DNA of 64,000 nucleotides. It comes from Cardinium endosymbiont of Dermatophagoides farinae (GTDB lineage: Bacteria > Bacteroidota > Bacteroidia > Cytophagales > Amoebophilaceae). Every line of letters starts with the position of its first letter. Within the stretch, counting starts at the first letter, position 1. Shown one piece after another: positions 1 through 10,073 of this stretch. The notes beneath the pieces were generated by a model that was not told the DNA's origin, ran no database searches, and worked only from the letters and a program-made list of their open reading frames with translations. Made by a program: the position numbers and the translations under genes. The stretch is taken from positions 868,001 to 932,000 of the forward strand of contig NZ_VMBH01000001.1 of NCBI RefSeq assembly GCF_007559345.1. The letters run 5' to 3'.

Positions 1-579
1 AAATAGCAAACTCTATCCATTGGTGGTGCAAATTCTTTTTGACTTTGCTTTTGAGATGGTCGCTAAACATCCAGACTCTACTAAGTTCATAGATATTGAA
101 GAAGGTTGGACGAATTTAGATGATGCTTCTAGAGAGCACATAGAAGCTTTTTACCGAAAAGGCAGAAAAACCAAGACTTCTATCCGAATCATCACACAAG
201 ATATTCAAGAAATAAAATCATCTAAGATAGCCAGTGCCATTAAAAACAATACAATGCAGCTACCTTTATCCTTCTGTATAACGAAAAAGCCTCTAGTAGG
301 GAAGAAATAGGTGCTTTCCTAGGTATGAATGAGTTAGACATGCAAAAGTATGCCAGTCTGCGCAGACACAATGGCCCAGGCGGTTTTAGGGAAATCTTTA
401 TTAAAGAGATGGGTAAAAGCCATGTGTGGCTGCTAGAACCCTCTCTTTGGGAGCATGCTATATTTACCTCTCATCCATCAGAAAGAAACCAAATCGCTGC
501 ATTGACTAAAAAACATGGAAATATAGAAGATGACATTGCAGAATGGGTATATCATACTAAACAAAAATATTATGTCTAG
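1..579 (+). pseudogene. traG: TraG conjugation ATPase, C-terminal part, frameshifted
   Basis: This is the C-terminal end of the VirB4-like ATPase of Bacteroidetes conjugative transposons, which powers the mating channel at the inner membrane. The gene enters from outside the window and is open from base 2. Recognisable parts are the segment with FIDIEEGW and the IITQDIQEI stretch (late ATPase motifs), then a C-terminal tail with LRRHNGPGGFREIF and WLLEPSLWE. The reading frame breaks near 255-275: one frame stops at 310, and the next frame already reads sensible protein before its first ATG at 325 (LLYNEKASSREEIGAFLG). The stop at 579 overlaps the traJ start at 572. A one-base indel is enough to explain the break; decay or an assembly error are both possible. 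Confidence 0.75.
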
Positions 580-1389
580 TCATTTTCAAGGTATTCTATC
601 TTCTTCAGTTCACCTAAACCTGGAAGCACAAAACCTAATGGTGGATACCACCATTGGAAAGATGATTGAGTTAGCCAAGTTATTACTATTGCCTTTCTTG
701 TTGGTACGTTTAATGGTCTATTATTTTCAGTATCATTTAAGCACTGCCGAGTTATTAAAATCCTGTTATACCAGTCTGTTAACACTGACTGTTACCTTTT
801 TGCTTTTACAGTTCTACTTGGATATTTTTCATATGCTAGACAAATTAACCGCTTTGATTATGAAGGGGTTTGATTGGCATGATCTTGTTAAACCTGATAG
901 TTTTGAAAGTATAAAAGATCCTTCCGTAAGTATATGGCAGCTGATTAAAAATGGTTTTTCGAATGTTACTATTAGCTTTTTAAAAGGAATATCTCGTGTG
1001 ATGGGTTTAACCACTACTATATTCCGTCATCAATCGATCCTATTTACCCTACAAGTAGGCCCTTTGGCCATTGCTGCTAGCCTCTTACCAGGAAATTTTA
1101 GTGGATAGTTAATTATTGGCTCAATATGCTGATTTCCTTTTTAATGTGGGGGGTAACCATTGATTTGCTAGACTATTCACTGATTTCTTTAGAGTTCAAT
1201 AACGTAGATGGTATCGGTGCTGCCATAGCTACTTGCTTGATGTATGCTATGGTAGGTCCGCTTACCTCTCTATATATAGGTAACACGGTAGGGAACAGCC
1301 TTTTTGCGATAGGAGAAGCAAAGACCAGTCAGTTTATGGCTTATGGGGTTAGTCATCTGCCAAAATTTGGAAAAAAAGATAAACAATAA
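572..1389 (+). pseudogene. traJ: TraJ conjugative transposon membrane protein, frameshifted
   Basis: TraJ is a multi-pass inner-membrane protein of the Bacteroidetes conjugation apparatus. The start at 572 (MSSHFQGIL) overlaps the traG stop, as is usual in these operons. The first part (572-1108) has several hydrophobic segments (for example KLLLLPFLLVRLMVYYF and SLLTLTVTFLLLQFYL) and ends in an early stop at 1106-1108. The second part continues in another frame from about 1105 (IVNYWLNMLISFLMWGVTI) to 1389, with a further hydrophobic segment and a basic tail. One lost base near 1103-1106 would restore the whole protein. Assignment rests on gene order and the membrane profile. Confidence 0.7.
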
Positions 1390-1470
1390 TCCTTACTGCG
1401 TAAGGACTTTTGACAAACGAGCTAATGGGAGAAAAGGGTTGTAATTCTATTATAAAAAACTTAATAAAAT

Positions 1471-2133
1471 ATGTCAGATTAAAAAGATTATCAGTCATCA
1501 ACCGTTCAATCGATTCATAAGCTAAACAGCTATCATTACGGGAATATCATTAACCTACTACGATTTTTAGTCGTTTTTCTTTTGGTATCCTTAGGTGGTT
1601 TATCTGCTTTTTTAGGCTATTTGGTATTTAAATAGAACAGAAGTGATTTGGTCTATTTTGCTACCCTTGAAGGGACCCATGTAGGTATAAGAAAAGATAA
1701 TCCTACTAATAACAGTAAAGAAACCTTTGAGGTAGAAAATTTTGCTATACGCTTTATCCAAGATGGCTTTGCCCATAGCGAAAACAATTACCAAGAAAAC
1801 ATTGAAAGAGCTTTAACCGTTATGAATAATACCTCTAGAGTCACCTTAAAAAAACTCTTTTCTGATGATAGTTTGTTTCAAGTATATAAGGAATCTAATG
1901 GGGTAACTACGGTTTATGTTAAAAGCATACATACTGATACACAGAACTATCCCTATAGATCACAGATTTACTTTCAAACAGATTTAAAATTTTTAACTGG
2001 ACAAGGGAAAGTCAAAACCCATAGCTACCATCAAGGCATTGCATTAGAAATGCAACCAACAGCTAGATGCAGTAAAAATCCATATGGGTTAATGATAACT
2101 GATTTAACCTTTTTAAACCATGAAGAAAAATAG
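1471..2133 (+). pseudogene. traK: TraK conjugative transposon protein with in-frame stops
   Basis: TraK is a VirB8-like bitopic protein of the Bacteroidetes mating channel. A frame starting with ATG at 1471 reads MSD, a TAA stop at 1480-1482, then KDYQSSTVQSIHKLNSYHYG, a transmembrane helix (NLLRFLVVFLLVSLGGLSAF), a TAG stop at 1633-1635, and then the periplasmic domain to 2133. Both stops are in the same frame, so these are substitutions rather than indels, which argues for true decay here. The longest uninterrupted part begins at a TTG at 1648, but that is not the natural start because the transmembrane helix lies upstream. Its end overlaps the traN start at 2120. Confidence 0.7.
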
Positions 2134-2935
2134 CTTATTCATATTTTTGGTATCTTATTTTCCTGTTTTTGCATTGGATATCAAAGTTTCAGATCAATAT
2201 CCTATTTTGCTGGAACTCAATGGTACGATTGAAAAGATTTCTTTTGGCAATGGAGATAAAGAGTATGTATCCAAAGAAGAAGGTAGGTTTTTAGAAGTCA
2301 AGGCTAAACATCCGAAAACAGGTAAAACCACTATTACAGTCTTTTACCTATCCAACGAAGGCAAAAAAATGAAAAGGTTGATGTATTTTATGGAACCGTT
2401 AGTTATGATGCAGGCATACAGCCAATGTATGATCTTACCCAGCATAAAGTTAAGCAGATAGAAGAAGCAGAGAAATGGGACACCGATGAACCTTTAACTG
2501 AATCCTTAACAGAAGCTTATAGAATACGTATCGCAGGAACAGCCAAATATTAAACGTTTTCATCAGACTAAACAATAAGTTGTTTTTTGAGTAATGCGGT
2601 AAGCACAGGGGAAGAAATTGTTTTAAAGTTTGTATTGAGAAATGGATCTCCTTATAACTATAAGGTAGGAAGCGTATATTTTGTAGGAAACAACAAAGAC
2701 AAAACCGCTATTCCTATTAAACTAAAACCTAAACGAATGGTAGTAGCGCCTGGAGAAATCATACCTATGATTTTCGTTATCAAACACAAGGTAGAAAAAT
2801 CAGGTATAATCGTTCGTTTTGAAGAGAAAAAAGGTCGTAGAGATTTAAGTTTGAACCTACCTAACAGGGGTCTCCTTGGATATGGGAAATTATTGTACGT
2901 TAAGGCTGTTTTTGTATTTTTCTATGTTAGCCGGT
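2120..2935 (+). pseudogene. traN: TraN (DUF4138) conjugation protein, frameshifted and cut by Tn3
   Basis: TraN (DUF4138 family) is an exported component of Bacteroidetes conjugative transposons. The N-terminus has a signal peptide (MKKNSLFIFLVSYFPVFA) followed by a beta-rich region. The frame changes after the run of A at about 2366-2372, continues as NEKVDVFYGTVSYDAG to about 2553, then breaks again near 2570-2600. The last part reads NAVSTGEEIVLKFVLRNGSP and then the typical C-terminal IVRFEEKKGRRDLSL. The transposon inverted repeat begins at 2867, so residues after that point come from transposon DNA. The normal traL and traM genes between traK and traN are absent. Function is lost unless the frame breaks are sequencing errors; the Tn3 cut is real. 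Confidence 0.65.
2867..2904 (+). repeat. Tn3 terminal inverted repeat (38 bp), copy A
   Basis: Begins GGGGTCTCCTTGGATATGGG and ends TACGTTAAG. The same 38 bases occur at 9917-9954 (one mismatch) and, inverted, at 13775-13812. GGGGTC plus a length of 38 bp is typical of Tn3-family ends. The partner end of this copy is missing. Confidence 0.9.
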
Positions 2936-2954
2936 CGTAGAGGTCGGAACTTAC

Positions 2955-5787
2955 TTAATGTTTTTTACGCTTTCTTGTCCAGATATAATCTCCTGTCAAA
3001 TTGATATGCTCCCATCCTAATGGAGATAGATGTGATAACAATTGATCATTGATTTTTATTCCCTGTTTTTTCAGAGAGTCTACAGCTCTTTCGATGTAGA
3101 CCGTGTTCCATAGCGTGATGGCAGCTGTGAGCAGTGTTAGTCCACTGGCACGATAGCTCTGATTTTCCAGGTTTCTGTCCCTGATTTCCCCCAACCTGTG
3201 CATAAATACCGCACGGGCAAGGGCATTACGGGCTTCTCCTTTATTAAGCCCTTTTTGTACACGTCGACGCAATGCTGGATCTCGAAACCAGTTCAGCATG
3301 AATAATGTTCTTTCTATTCTCCCGATTTCTCTGAGAGCTTTTGCCAGACCGTTCTGTTTTGGATAACTGGCCAACTTCTTGAGCATTAGGGATGCAGTAA
3401 CTGTCCCCTGGCTGATCGAGGTGGCTAGACGAAGCACGTCAGCCCAGTTTGATTTGATATCTTTCAGATTCAGGCTGTTCGAAGATATAATAGACTGAAG
3501 TCCAGGGTATTGTTGGGCTTTTCCTTGAATAAAAAGCCGTTTGTCATGTAGATCTCGAATTCTTGGGCAGAATTCAAAACCAAGTAGGTGCATCATGGCA
3601 AATACATGATCGGTGAAACCAGATGTATCGGTATAGTGTTCCCGGATTTCTAGATCACTTTCGTGATACAGCAAGCCATCGAGTACATGAGTTGAATCTC
3701 TTACCCGGCTGATAACCCTGGTATAAAATGGACTGTATTGATCAGAGATATTCGTATAAAACTGAATACCAGGATCCTGTCCATATTTAGGATTGACTTG
3801 TCCAGCGTAGCGTCTAAGGCTTCCGACTCTGAAGTTCTGACCGTCTGAAGACGATGTAGTACCGTCACCCCAGTATATCGCCATAGGTTGCTTTCCCTGC
3901 GCATTAACTAATTCAGCAAGAGCAGCTGAATACGTTTCATCTCGTATATACCACGCCTGAATACTTTCCAGTGAAGATCTAGTAACTCCAGGACAGGCCT
4001 CTACCATTTTACCTAGCCCAAGGTTAATTCCATCAGCCAGGATAGTGGTTAGGAGGAGCCGAGTATCAGGGCGGATGACCTCATTTTTGAGATGAGAAAA
4101 ATGGTCAGTAAACGCTGTCCAGTCGTTTACTTCATCCAGTATCTCTGTAATTTTAGGATGAGGTAACATACTATAAACCAGGGCTGTCAGCGGTGAAACC
4201 TCTGCAGGAACACTATTATCCAATGGCGTGACCTTTACTCTTTTATTAGATATTTCAACATTAGGTAAATCACCTATAAGGGCCATTTTGTTTACCTCTT
4301 CGAGTCGTGATTTCAATAATGTTAGGCGACTTCCAATATATTGACTGTAATCAAAAGGGACAGAAAGTGGTAACTGATGATTCTGAATCAACTTATTAAA
4401 CTCCTTTTTAGGAATGAGGTAATCGTCAAAATTTTTATATCGGCGAGAACCTTTTACCCAGATATCCCCTGAACGAAGCGCGTCTTTCAGTTCGTTAAGA
4501 GCGAAAAATTCATAGTACTGTCGATTTATTCCGGTGGGTGCAATAACCACTTTCCTCCAGCTTTCAGGGATAAAATCCAACGGTTCCATTGGTGGGACCT
4601 TTCGTAACTGTTTATGATACATTTCTCTGATGACTGTCAGAGCCTCGGCTAGTGACTGTGCAGCTGGCGTGGCATTCAGTTCCAACGCAGACAACATTCT
4701 TGGAGCGTATTTACGTAACGTACTATATTTCTCAATAATAATATGCAGTGGATCAAAATTACTTTTTTTGGTCAAAAAACGGGTTTCTTCTAGACTTATA
4801 ATAAATTTTTGCCATGGCATAACATGTTCAATAGCAGTCCATGGATCTTCTCCGGATTCACGGGCTTCAGTTAATGCTTGACCAATAGCAATATACTGGT
4901 ACAGTTTAGACTGGATAAGTTTACCTGTTTGCTGGAGTCGCTCCGCCTGAGTCCTTTTAGCCCGGCTGAACATACTGTTCAAGATACGCTCATGCAAATC
5001 GATGATCTCATCTGTAAGTGTAGCTCTGGCTTCTTCAATCACACATATTAGAATAGCGTATCGTCTGCTTGATGAGAACTTAGTCAAATCTCGGCTGCTC
5101 ATATTCCGACCCCTCACGGGCCAGTTTCAGTAACCGATTCTGATGAACTAAACGTCCGATCCCTACCGGTAAGTCTATTGCCATGATCGTATTCAAGCGT
5201 TCAATGTGCTGTAATACATTTTTTCCGTTAATTTTACCAGGAGGTTGAAGAATCCAAGATAGACGTGAAAGATGATTATTTAATGCAATCAGAAGGCTGT
5301 CTAGATTGACCTTATACTCTGATATAAGTTGAGCATTCAGTTCCGAGAATACTATTTTATCACCAGCAGCCATGGCCTTTGAGCACGTTCGTTCCAGTAC
5401 ATCAATAGTGGGAATAATCACGCAATTCCGCTGCATATACTTTAGAAGTTCTTGTGCAAGAAGAATACCCTTGTCAGTGCGTTTTGCAAGTGGAATTAAA
5501 TACGAAATGCAATCATTTTGAATCTGTTTTGTAAATTTTTTTAGTCCTAGATAGTGGTATAGTTCTATTAAATGTTCCCTGCGAGTGGTGTCTCGTCCTG
5601 ATGCATAATCTTTCCAAAGTTCATTTGATAAATTAAGTCTGCTAGCGATATGCTTGAGTAAAAAATCGGAAAGTAGTGATTTTTTATCTGGGATCATCCC
5701 TATGTTCTTCAGGTAACAAAGCAAGACAGAAAAACCGAACCTATTGGCTGGCTTGCGGTGCGTATTAAATATTTGTCTCCTAGGCAT
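2955..5787 (-). pseudogene. tnpA: Tn3-family transposase TnpA, copy A, one frameshift
   Basis: This is the large DDE transposase of the Tn3 family, about 940 residues when both parts are joined. The N-terminal part (5787-5080, starting MPRRQIFNTHRKPANRFG) carries the DNA-binding region with DKKSLLSDFLLKHIASRL. The C-terminal part (from about 5110 to 2955) holds the catalytic domain: [14 protein letters not shown], then [13 protein letters not shown] and the family hallmark [14 protein letters not shown] with the catalytic Glu. The only visible lesion is a run of four G (three in copy B) near 5107-5112, which splits the gene. The end (KRKKH, then stop) lies close to the terminal repeat at 2867. 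The frameshift could be real or an assembly error; the remaining sequence looks undamaged. Confidence 0.9.
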
Positions 5788-5799
5788 ATAGTTTGCATT

Positions 5800-5954
5800 G
5801 ATAATTATTTTGTAGATTAATTTTCGTTTAAATTTTTATCGCATAATGGTACACCTCAATGAAATATCTTAAAAATTATTAAATTGAATCAATGAAATAA
5901 CCTATATGCAATAGATTCAATGACATAACCTAAATACGATAAATTCGTTAGAAT
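5800..5954. promoter_or_regulatory. Candidate res site and divergent promoters, copy A
   Basis: This 155-bp AT-rich spacer lies between the divergent tnpA and tnpR genes, where Tn3-family elements keep the resolution site. It contains repeated blocks: AATGAAATA and AATGACATA, each followed by ACCTA, with ATTCAATG between them, at about 5888-5935. These look like resolvase subsites that overlap the tnpR promoter, which would allow autorepression. The same block is present inverted in copy B (10726-10880). Subsite borders are not certain. Confidence 0.5.
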
Positions 5955-6616
5955 ATGTTCATCAGAGCTTATTTGAGAGCTTCAATAGAAGATCAGTTTG
6001 CAGATCGAGCAAAAGAAATGCTCGAGCAGTTTGTTCAGGAGAGAGGACACAAAATCGCTAGCTACTACCGAGAAAATATCAGCGGAACAAAACTGGAAAG
6101 ACCAGAACTGGGACGATTACTAATGGATAGTCACCGAAATGATATTCTACTAGTAGAACAAATAGATCGGCTGACCAGACTTAGTAACAGTGACTGGCTA
6201 ACACTCAAAAAGCAGATTGAACATCATGAATTGAGAATTGTAAGTCTGGACATCCCAACTTCATGGCAGGTTTTGTCTGACAAAGAACCATCACAAAATG
6301 ATCCAGTAACTCGTGCTGTGATTTCTGCCATCAATAATATGCTCATGGATCTAATGGCCGCAATGTCGTATAAGGATTGGTTGAGTCGTCAGCAACGGCA
6401 AAAACAGGGAATCGAAAGAGCACGTCAAGAGGGTAAATATCGTGGAAAACAGGCTGATCATGAGCGTCACCAGAAGGTAATATATTATCGAAGTGTTAAA
6501 AAACTATAAGCATTCAAGATATCGCACGAGCTACCGGGTACAGCGCTTCGCAGGTATGTCGTATTCAGAAATTGTACTTTGTAAACAATGAAAAAAGCGA
6601 TGCTAAGCACTTTTAA
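5955..6616 (+). CDS. tnpR: Serine resolvase TnpR, copy A, C-terminal HTH in shifted frame
   Basis: Serine recombinase that resolves Tn3 cointegrates at res. The N-terminal catalytic domain starts MFIRAYLRASIEDQ (nucleophile Ser in YLRAS) and continues with ISGTKLERPELGRLL and the VEQIDRLTRLS segment. The uninterrupted frame ends at 6509 (SVKKL). In the -1 frame the protein continues as ISIQDIARATGYSASQVCRI, a clear helix-turn-helix DNA-binding domain, to a stop at 6614-6616. The frame change falls on six A (6497-6504). Exactly the same change occurs in copy B, so it predates duplication or is a programmed slip. Without the helix-turn-helix the enzyme would not recognise res. Confidence 0.85.
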
Positions 6617-7292
6617 TAATAGGAAATATTACAATGGTAATCCGATTATAAGCAATGAAAAAGATGCTCAAAAGGCTCTTATAAGAAACTTTATTATAGA
6701 TTTGGATGAGCTACATCAGCTCCGTTCTAACTCAGAGGTAATTAAGACTTGGCTGTCTCAGCCTTATATTAATGTACGTTTGCCTTATCAGGAAGATGAA
6801 ATAACAGCATCACGTATAGCTTCTTTTGTAGGTAGTACCAATAATATTGAATTTTTAAGGTCAGATTTGGGTAATAGTAGATGGATTAGTTTTGAAATAG
6901 ATTCCATTGACTATTTAGATGATGAGGCCATATATATATTAGAGAAAGCCTGGGAACAAGCCTATAGTTTGTATAAATTAGATCACGGTAGTGGGGAACT
7001 AAGTGAAGAAGAATTTTTAGAGTTAAAAACTCGTTCTAATCAATTTAATACTAAGTCTACAGAGTCTGAATTGATAGTCCAGTATCTTTATCCCTCTACT
7101 AAGGAAGAAGGTGAGTTTATGACTACTACTGATATACTGAGATATATACAGAATATTGTTGGTACTACTATTAGACTGAATACTAAATTGATAGGCAGTG
7201 CTCTAAGAGAATCAGGGTTTATTAGGGTTATGTATGGTAATTTAAATAGAGGACCTTTGTATGGCTATTTTGTTCAAAAGTTAAATGTTTAG
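6588..7292 (+). CDS. C-terminal part of a VirE/DUF3874-like protein fused to Tn3 end
   Basis: The ATG at 6588 and the first 10 or so codons lie inside the Tn3 end (shared with copy B to 6619), so the native start is lost. From about codon 12 the protein resembles the C-terminal region of Bacteroidetes VirE-type P-loop proteins with DUF3874: DEAIYILEKAWEQAYSLYKL, a stretch of acidic residues, then EGEFMTTTDILRYIQNIV and a late GYFVQKLNV. Such proteins are primase/helicase-like and belong to integrative elements. The P-loop ATPase domain is missing. The family call is from memory of the domain pattern and is moderate. It is probably a non-functional remnant of the same integrative element as the tra genes. 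Confidence 0.45.
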   Translation: MKKAMLSTFNNRKYYNGNPIISNEKDAQKALIRNFIIDLDELHQLRSNSEVIKTWLSQPYINVRLPYQEDEITASRIASFVGSTNNIEFLRSDLGNSRWISFEIDSIDYLDDEAIYILEKAWEQAYSLYKLDHGSGELSEEEFLELKTRSNQFNTKSTESELIVQYLYPSTKEEGEFMTTTDILRYIQNIVGTTIRLNTKLIGSALRESGFIRVMYGNLNRGPLYGYFVQKLNV

Positions 7293-7406
7293 TTTTTGTG
7301 GAGTGGTATATGTCTGTAATCATTTGCAGATTTTTTGATTTTTTTATAAAATTAGTGGTCTTAATTGTATTAAGACGTTATTAATGTTTTGGATTAAGGT
7401 TAACGT

Positions 7407-8276
7407 ATGGCAGGTATAGTAAATACATATAGAGGGGTATGGTATTCATTTTCTTCATTAATTGGGTTATTATTATGGTTTTTTAGTTTTTTCTTACAGT
7501 CTTGTAGCTCTATTTCATCTGGTAAGTTAAATGTGCATCTTAACAGAGGCGATTTATTAAGAGAAAATCTATTAGAAAGGCGAAAAAGGGATATTCAAGA
7601 AGGCAGACCTATTACAGTAAGAGAGGAGAACCAACCAATGCTCCATGAGATAAGAGGTAAACTTGGAAGATTGCGAAATGAAGGTTTTTTGGATCATTAT
7701 AATATTCCTGCTAATCCAACTAGGATTGACAGGATGAAAAAAGAATTAATGTTTGTGTTCTGTAATTGGCTTAGGTGCAAACAAAGCAGAGATATGAACG
7801 TTCGGGCCAAGGTTACACATTTTTCTCGATTTATAGATATACAAGGACGTTATTATTACCCCAATCTTATAGATAACCCAGGTGTACAGGAGCACCCAGA
7901 CACACTTTGGAAACTTATATATAATATAGAACATGATAGAGCAGAGTTTAAAATAAAAGATCTTTATAATGATCAAAGAATTCTTATGGCTGATCCTGAT
8001 GAACGAGATGAACTAAAAGAGGAACAGGCTAATAATTTAGATAATACAGAACGTGGGGTAGCACCTCATTCAGATTTCGGGGAAGGATTTGAAAGGGTAG
8101 ACATAGACCATTTAATTAGAAATAACCATGTGACGATCGAGTTACCATACAGTTTACATAAGTTTAAAAATAGATTTATAGATAGTCTTACAAATATTCC
8201 TAAAAGAACTGTAGATAGGAATTCCCGTGTTTATTGGATAAGCAGATTTGAAGAGAGAAATGCAGGAATATTCTAA
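7407..8276 (+). CDS. Putative lipoprotein of unknown function
   Basis: I do not recognise this 289-residue protein. It has a hydrophobic N-terminal segment (SSLIGLLLWFFSFFLQ) ending in LQSC, a plausible lipoprotein cleavage site, so it is likely anchored in a membrane facing the periplasm or exported. The rest is hydrophilic and charged, with many Arg, Asn and Asp residues and no visible repeats or catalytic motif. It lies in the AT-rich island between two Tn3 copies, upstream of and in the same direction as the SUKH-like lipoprotein gene (89-base spacer), so the two could be cotranscribed. Being intact among broken neighbours suggests it is recent or under selection. Confidence 0.6.
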   Translation: MAGIVNTYRGVWYSFSSLIGLLLWFFSFFLQSCSSISSGKLNVHLNRGDLLRENLLERRKRDIQEGRPITVREENQPMLHEIRGKLGRLRNEGFLDHYNIPANPTRIDRMKKELMFVFCNWLRCKQSRDMNVRAKVTHFSRFIDIQGRYYYPNLIDNPGVQEHPDTLWKLIYNIEHDRAEFKIKDLYNDQRILMADPDERDELKEEQANNLDNTERGVAPHSDFGEGFERVDIDHLIRNNHVTIELPYSLHKFKNRFIDSLTNIPKRTVDRNSRVYWISRFEERNAGIF

Positions 8277-8364
8277 AATAGATTTAGAGAATTTGTTAGA
8301 AGGTAGTGTTATAAATCGAATAAAAATAGGTTGACAGGATAAATTCAAAAGTAAAATAAATATT

Positions 8365-9120
8365 ATGTGCTATACAAAAAATCACGTTATGTTAAGTATA
8401 AATAATATATACAATATATACCCTTTTTTATTAATGTGTGTGGCACAATTAGGATGTTCATCAAGTTATCGTTGTCAAATGAATACAGGAGGTGAAGGGT
8501 CTAGTTCTAAGGAGGAAATCATGTGTAGTGTATCTGGAGAAGGAGATAACAATAGCGTACCTATTGATGAAAAGATAAAGAAGTTATTGGATAAAGAAGA
8601 TTTTAAAGAAGGATCACCTATAACTAGTACAGAAATAGCTTCTGTAGTTAAAGAGTTAGGTAGGAGTGTAGATATGTTCACAGTGGATAGTATAGATAAA
8701 GAGTATATAGGCTTCTTGAATAAATATGGCTCTATAAATGGTGGGGGCTTTTATATATGTGGACCTACTCAACGTACTACTAATAAAGTTAGATATATGT
8801 CATCAATACAACGTGGATTTGAAAATCGTTGTAAATCGAATGGAATGAAAGCTTTACAAATAAAATCATGTTGGTTAATAGCAGGCATAGATCAAGGTGA
8901 CGAGTATTATATTAATTTATCTAGGACAAATAAAAATAATATATATTCTATGAGCCTTGATGGTAGGTCCAGCTTATTTGCTAGAAGTTTTTCAGAGTTT
9001 TTAGATAAGTTTTCTGAAGCTTATGAAAGGAAAAATGAGAAAGAAGATTATGAAAAAGATCTTTATAAGGAAGAGGAAGACGTAGAGTCGGAAGAGTTCA
9101 ATCGTATGTATCAAAACTAA
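8365..9120 (+). CDS. Putative lipoprotein with SMI1/KNR4 (SUKH)-like domain
   Basis: The start may be 8365 or the ATG at 8389 (MLSINNIYNIYPFLL). A hydrophobic segment ends in VAQLGC, a good lipobox. After a Ser/Gly-rich linker, residues from about 75 to 225 follow the SUKH pattern: IDKEYIGFLNKYGSINGGGF, a later SCWLIAGIDQGDEYYINLSR, and a C-terminal ARSFSEFLDKFSEAYE. SUKH proteins are usually immunity proteins against secreted nuclease or contact-dependent toxins. The tail is very acidic and Lys-rich (KEEEDVESEEF). No toxin gene is visible next to it; the unknown lipoprotein at 7407 is its only partner. Family assignment is by pattern only. Confidence 0.5.
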   Translation: MCYTKNHVMLSINNIYNIYPFLLMCVAQLGCSSSYRCQMNTGGEGSSSKEEIMCSVSGEGDNNSVPIDEKIKKLLDKEDFKEGSPITSTEIASVVKELGRSVDMFTVDSIDKEYIGFLNKYGSINGGGFYICGPTQRTTNKVRYMSSIQRGFENRCKSNGMKALQIKSCWLIAGIDQGDEYYINLSRTNKNNIYSMSLDGRSSLFARSFSEFLDKFSEAYERKNEKEDYEKDLYKEEEDVESEEFNRMYQN

Positions 9121-9916
9121 AAAAAATATAAAAATTTAAAAATGGGCCTGTCTGCGTAAGTGTGTAATTATGTGTGTGGTTCGTATAGGTTATTAAACCT
9201 CCCTTGTCCGGTCAAGTTTAAACCTGAAAAGTAGAAGATTGTGAAATGCTTTTGCTCACATTTCGCACCAGAAAATATTTAATAAATTGATTATTTTCTA
9301 CTGATTCATAATATTTTATAACAATTATGTTTTTTACAAAAAATGATATATTTTCTTATTAAATTATAGTGGAAAATTTTTGCATTGAAAATCAGTCATC
9401 CGAAAATTAATTATAAATTAAGCGATTTTTATATTTCGCTCATAATCAATATTAAGTTTGATTAGGAATATGAGTTTTGTGTTTTCTAAGTGATTTTAAT
9501 ATTAGATCATATTTATAATTTTTCGTCATAAATGGCTCTTTTGACGGAGTGTAATTTTGGACCAGCAGGAGAGAATGGACATAAAGTTAGGGTTTCAAGA
9601 CAAAATTCTAATAGATTTAGTTTTTGAACTTTAATTCTCTGGTTCAATTTCCATAAATAAATCTCACGGATACTTATGATTTCTAATAAAATATGTCCAA
9701 TTTGGTAGTACATGTTTGCATGAGGGTACTAGTAAAAATCGCTCGTGTAGGGTCGAACAATGGCGCGGTGGTGTTATCCCCGTTTCCATTGCCCGCCTCG
9801 TCAAACGTAGCATACAGATTTCCCGTACTACGCTTTCCTGACAACTTCTTATCATTACCTATGGCCTATCTAATAGTTTTGCTTTCAGAATAAGTCTTAC
9901 TCCACCTTGAACTATA
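9121..9916. other. Non-coding stretch with possible group II intron remnant
   Basis: No gene is supported in these 796 bases. The first 430 bases are very AT-rich. Around 9148 there is GGGCCTGTCTGCGTAAGTG, which could be an insertion-sequence end, but no transposase accompanies it. On the minus strand about 9715-9855 is more GC-rich and reads like conserved RNA in some group II introns just upstream of the reverse transcriptase (CTGTATGCTACGTTTGACG, then GGAAACGGGG and TTCGACCCTA). This is recalled similarity, not a search result. Short open frames here have no protein-like composition. Confidence 0.3.
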
Positions 9917-9954
9917 GGGGTCTCCTTGGATATAGGAAATTATTGTACGTTAAG
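9917..9954 (+). repeat. Tn3 left terminal inverted repeat, copy B
   Basis: GGGGTCTCCTTGGATATAGG onward matches the 2867-2904 repeat with one change (ATAGG against ATGGG). It forms the inverted partner of 13775-13812. Confidence 0.9.
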
Positions 9955-10073
9955 GCTGTTTTCTGTACTAAAGATGTTCTTCTTTTTCTTCCAGGTTATT
10001 GTATAAATTTACCTGATTAGCAACATGTTTCAGACATTACTTTTCCCACTTTCCAGCAATTTATTAAAAGTGC

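Larger units (their letters stand above)
2867..6619. mobile_element. Tn3-family transposon, copy A (right end missing)
   Basis: The element has one 38-bp terminal repeat (2867-2904), a transposase on the minus strand, an intergenic res-like region and a divergent resolvase. It is nearly identical, in reverse complement, to the copy at 9917-13812. The match runs to about 6619 (last shared bases TTTTAATAA) and then stops: the final 120 bases or so and the second terminal repeat found in copy B are missing and replaced by the 6588-7292 gene. Copy A is therefore end-truncated, and its tnpA also has a frameshift, so it cannot move alone. It inserted into the 3' end of traN. Confidence 0.9.

Noticed and set aside
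9148-9180. GGGCCTGTCTGCGTAAGTG as an insertion-sequence end
   Set aside because: No partner end or transposase within reach; kept only as a remark.
9560-9910. GC-richer block suspected to be rRNA or a tRNA cluster
   Set aside because: No conserved rRNA segments or tRNA fold could be recognised on either strand.
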